Made by a program: the position numbers and the translations under genes. From assembly GCA_016647705.1 (NCBI GenBank), contig CM028333.1, positions 7,948,616-8,012,615 of the forward strand: a stretch of 64,000 nucleotides of DNA. Reading direction: 5' to 3'. The notes under the pieces were generated by a model. It did no database searches. It had not been told where the DNA came from and was given only the letters and a program-made list of their open reading frames with translations. Source of the DNA: Eucommia ulmoides. Its lineage: Eukaryota > Streptophyta > Magnoliopsida > Garryales > Eucommiaceae. Of this stretch, positions 60,309 to 64,000 are shown piece after piece (position 1 is the stretch's first letter; each line of letters begins with the position of its first letter).

Positions 60309-61260
60309 TCTATACCCAATGCGGACTGTATGTATACACGCTACCTATCAAAACTGACTCATAGTTCTCAGTTGCTTCCCGCACATCATTATCTATTAAT
60401 TTCGATGTGTTTACTAATTTCTACATAACTTTTGATCTGCCTGCCCGTCAACTTGGAACGTATTTCTAGATCGAGTCCATTTTGGAATATTCTACATCTT
60501 GCTTCTTCTGTTTATACCAAATCAGGAAAAAATCGGGACATGGCATCGAATTTAATTTCATACCGCAGAATGGTCATTCTCTCATGTTTCAATAATATGA
60601 ACTCCCCCTCCAATAAAATCACAAGGTTTCCTTAGTATTTCCTAGAAAGCAGTTTTATGCACACCCTTGGATGTTGTACGCTAGGATAGAATCCATGTAT
60701 ATCCAATAGTAGCGCAATGCGTTATGTAGTCCTATAATACCAGTAAGGTGTTGTCTAATAATCCAACTTAAGTGTGCTTTGTCACACTATTGGGTTTAAC
60801 AACTAAAATATTAAATGCTACCCACAGTGAATCCCAATGTCAAGTAATACGAATATGATTACTTATCAGTTATAATTTAACATTTAAAACCACTAGCACC
60901 ACCACAATCACAATCTATCAACCACCACTACCAACAACACCACCCAATCCACCAACTAGCAGTATCACCATTTCATCTCACTACTAATTGCCAACTTTAT
61001 AGTTATTCCTGTTAACGAAAAACGAGTCTAGAAAAATAATGCAACAACTTCAATCAGTAGTCAGGCTCTCCGATTATCTATTGCTTAATTTACTATATAT
61101 ATTAAGGGAGGACCAACAAGATAAACAACAATACACGATGCCAATGTACTATCTAATGCAATATAATAACTATAACTCACGTGGCGAACCCACCTATTGA
61201 CACTCTATCTAATGGTCCACCACTAGCTTGACAAACTGACATGTCTACAGAACCTATAAC
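60309..61260 (-). other. leader region of the Tekay-like element, gag missing
   Basis: Between the protease end and the PBS only about 0.95 kb remains, where over 1 kb of gag plus protease is expected. I see no gag, zinc knuckle or other domain. Confidence 0.5.
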
Positions 61261-61261
61261 C

Positions 61262-61279
61262 TAGGCTTTGATAACACAA
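61262..61279 (-). other. primer-binding site of the Tekay-like element
   Basis: The minus strand reads TTGTGTTATCAAAGCCTA just inside the 5' LTR. It resembles the initiator-Met type (TGGTATCAAAGC) with changes. Confidence 0.55.
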
Positions 61280-61280
61280 A

Positions 61281-63907
61281 TGTCACACCCCCACCCTAGG
61301 CCCCTACCGCCCGAGGCCGGGCGTGATGTCGACATGACGTTACCTAACCAATCAACCAAATACATACATATACGCGCTACTGTAAATTTTTTTCCAAACA
61401 TATATATATACCTGTTTCAAAATTTGGGAGCACACCTGTCCCAAATATCCACAACCAAAATCACAAAACAACCGAACCTTTCCCGGTTCCCATCCGACCG
61501 GCTTACCTCCGAAATGACACTACCTCAGGACTCTACCTAGTGCCAATAGTGGACCAACTCCTAGTTGCGGTACCTGAAATAAAATATTTTTATCTGTGTA
61601 CTGTCTTCATAATCAAAAAAATATTTAATGGATAAAGTACAATTATTAAATATCACCTTTCAAAATATAATATTTTATAATCACATACCAGGTTGAGAAT
61701 CCAGTTCCGCTGCCATCAGTGTAATAATACTAATATCTTTAAAATAAGCAGAAGTATTAAACATCAGGTTTAAAAACATAATAATATAACCGCATACTAT
61801 GTTAAGAAAAACCAGTTCCACTACCACCAATGAAATGAAGTAATATAATTAACACCCAACTCAAATATTTTAAGTCAACCACTCCAAACATGTTAAACCA
61901 ACCAATTTAAATATTTGAAATCAACCAATTCAAATATTTTAAATCCACCAATCCAAATATTTTAAACCAACCAATTCAAATATTTTAAACGTATAATAAA
62001 GTACACCACACCTCCTCTCCTACTAGCTATAGGATTGTTTTTACCTCACGATCGGGAGTTACAACGGTACCGTAACTTGTACAACTGTGTCATCTAAAGT
62101 AACTATCAGTGCCAGAGCCATTTATTATCCCCAATGGTAGGGGTAACACCCGTAGGATTTGCACTTCTGATGGGTCAATCAACCACCTGCAAGACTAATC
62201 ATCTTGACAGGTCATAATAATCAACAACCACCAGCCAGACTAATCTTCCGGACAGGTCATAATATCAACAACTACCTGCCGGACTATTCCTCCGGACAGG
62301 TCATAATATCAACAACCACCTGCTAGACTAATCTTTCGGACATGTTATGATATTTCACAGCATAATCAACCACCCACATGACGTGCCCTCCTAACAGGTC
62401 AATACCATCCCGTAGGACATGCCCTCCTGACGGGATCAAACTATGATATAGTCGGACAAAAATCACTCTCCACGTTTAAAAATCTACTTGATCCATATAA
62501 GTTGTAAAATCGTCCAATTTTAATAAACATATTTTCCACAATTTATGCGAAAATAAAATTTATATATTTACATAGAAGGCAATACACTCACCTCGTTTTC
62601 CGCACAACAAAAATATCGACATCCAAAATCTACTAGAACGCTAGCGCCTGCGAACCTAATAGTGATAGAGCCTAAATTAATATTTTATTTAAAATAATCC
62701 TACTATGCAATGCATGGCCCTAAATGACATGATTTCTCATTCCCCAAATTTAATTATGTGAAATATTTTTTTCATCCGTTTTGTTACATTAATAGTTATT
62801 ATACAACGATTATTAAATTTGACGGTTACATAAATTTTTATCACGATTACAGAAATTTTAATGCTAATAATTTCATTTAGCGAAAATAATAACCATTTGA
62901 AATTTTACCTGTTCCAGAACGCTCGTAGGCCGAGAAATTGGATTTCTGAATTTTGATTTTGATTTTATTTTATTTTTTCTGTTTTAGGTGTTGCGTCACT
63001 GGATCCCCACCGCCGCGGCGAACGCCCGTTTTTTTCTATTCCGCTCACTGGATCTCCACTACCACGGCGAATGTTTTTTTTTTTTTTTTTTCTGTTCTGG
63101 GTTTCTGGTTTCAGCAGCTAGCCGTCTCTCTCTCTTTCTCTCTCCTCACTAGCTCCGGTGATCTCACTCGCCGCTGGCCACCCTACACCGCCGATCACCC
63201 ATACCCCACACACACACGCCGTCCGACCAAACGACATACACATGCACACAACCGTCAGACAATCAACGAACACAATCGATGACGGCACACACACACACAC
63301 TGCCTGATGGTTTCCGTCAAACGACACACACACACACACACACACAACCGAACGACAACACATACCACCTACGACTATTGCAACAATCACCGATCACCTT
63401 ACCTGATGTTGGCAACGATCACACACATACCCATACGCACACACACTGCTAGACCAGACGACAGAATAACACCCACACACGATCAAATACACACACATAC
63501 ACACATGACGAACACATGCATACACCAGAACACATATGCCGAAATATACACATACCGCCGGACGACTCCCACACTACCGACCGACAACTACTGCTGAACC
63601 GACCTCTCTCTTTTTCCTCTGTGTTCTGTTTTTTTTTTTTATTTCTCCTCTGTGTTCTTTTTTTTTTTTTTCTTGTAAAATGTGTACATGAATATATATA
63701 TATATATATTCAAATTACATAAATCTCCCATTGATTTCTTTGAATTATTAGTTAGACCCAAAATTTAAAAATTAATATTTTTTAAAATTGCTAATTAATC
63801 CCTAAAATTTTAAATTAGATAATAAATGACACAATCTACCCTCTTATTTTTCTAAATGTGTTAGAATGCAGTTAAAATTATGTATATACAAAAATTAGGG
63901 TCTTACA
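61281..63907 (-). repeat. 5' LTR of the Tekay-like element (2.6 kb)
   Basis: The + strand begins TGTCACACCC and ends TAGGGTCTTACA. It has extra segments relative to the 3' LTR at about 61480-61620 and 62160-62400, the second made of repeated 'ggacaggtcataat' units. It includes a CA-rich tract (63200-63590) and a (TA)n near 63692. Confidence 0.85.
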
Positions 63908-63912
63908 GCGAC

Positions 63913-64000
63913 ACTCTGTGGTCCCTTAAGTTAATGGCTTAAGGTTTAAAAAATAACACATGTGGTCCTTTAAGTTTTAATTTAGCTTCAATTTGGTCAA
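63913..64000. other. right flank of the Tekay-like element
   Basis: 88 bases beyond the target-site copy. Nothing recognisable, although 'gtggtccctttaagtt'-like phrases occur twice. Confidence 0.4.

Larger units (their letters stand above)
55951..63907 (-). mobile_element. Tekay-like Ty3/gypsy chromovirus, internally deleted
   Basis: LTRs at 55951-58085 (3') and 61281-63907 (5') flank a 3.2-kb interior. The flanking 5-mers ACGAC (55946-55950) and GCGAC (63908-63912) differ by one base and fit a target-site duplication. The LTR start TATTACACCC / TGTCACACCC and the end TATCTAACA / GGTCTTACA give the edges. The interior has pol on the minus strand with RT, RNase H and an integrase C-terminus with chromodomain-like tail, but gag and the integrase core are gone. 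The LTR content relates it to the solo LTR at 30879-33882. Confidence 0.85.

Noticed and set aside
1..64000. tRNA, rRNA or microRNA genes
   Set aside because: None was recognised by eye. The tRNA-like stretches found are retrotransposon primer-binding sites. A tRNA search program would be needed to exclude them.

Overview
The window is nuclear DNA of a flowering plant, most likely a eudicot. It is AT-rich, one gene has a GT-AG intron and plant-type AATAAA signals, and both intact genes belong to plant families. Most of the sequence is retrotransposons of the plant lineages Sirevirus, Tat and Tekay. I cannot name the species.

Only two genes look intact. One is a two-exon ankyrin-repeat gene (4206-7367, + strand, 614 codons). 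The other is a single-exon gene with amaranthin-type agglutinin domains followed by an aerolysin-like domain (38054-39523, + strand, 489 residues), which lies between two inverted repeats. Everything else recognisable is mobile DNA, mostly decayed.

Layout. 1-1818: 5' end of a Tat-like Ty3/gypsy element on the minus strand. 1819-8139: ankyrin gene and its spacers. About 8140-23468: 3' part of a second Tat-like element (+), whose LTR is split by a CACTA DNA transposon (10409-23392, TSD GTT), which is itself split by a non-autonomous Sirevirus-like element (12057-20223, minus, TSD AAAAC). 23729-27653: dead Ty1/copia element (+). 28519-about 35130: dead Ty1/copia element (minus), split by a 3.0-kb solo LTR (30879-33882, TSD TGAAC). 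35131-40724: spacers with palindromic repeats, the inverted-repeat pair and the lectin gene. 40728-41765: a MITE with a minisatellite core. About 41826-55480: a second nest, in which a minus-strand DUF4283-type LINE is split by a plus-strand RRM-type LINE (42246-53936), which is split by a Sirevirus-like copia element (43816-53069). 55951-63907: a decayed Tekay-like chromovirus (minus).

The insertion order follows from the target-site duplications: each inner element has its own short duplication and lies inside a sequence that reads continuously on either side of it. The genes do not form a pathway. The window is a plant gene-poor region in which two genes survive among successive generations of transposon insertions.
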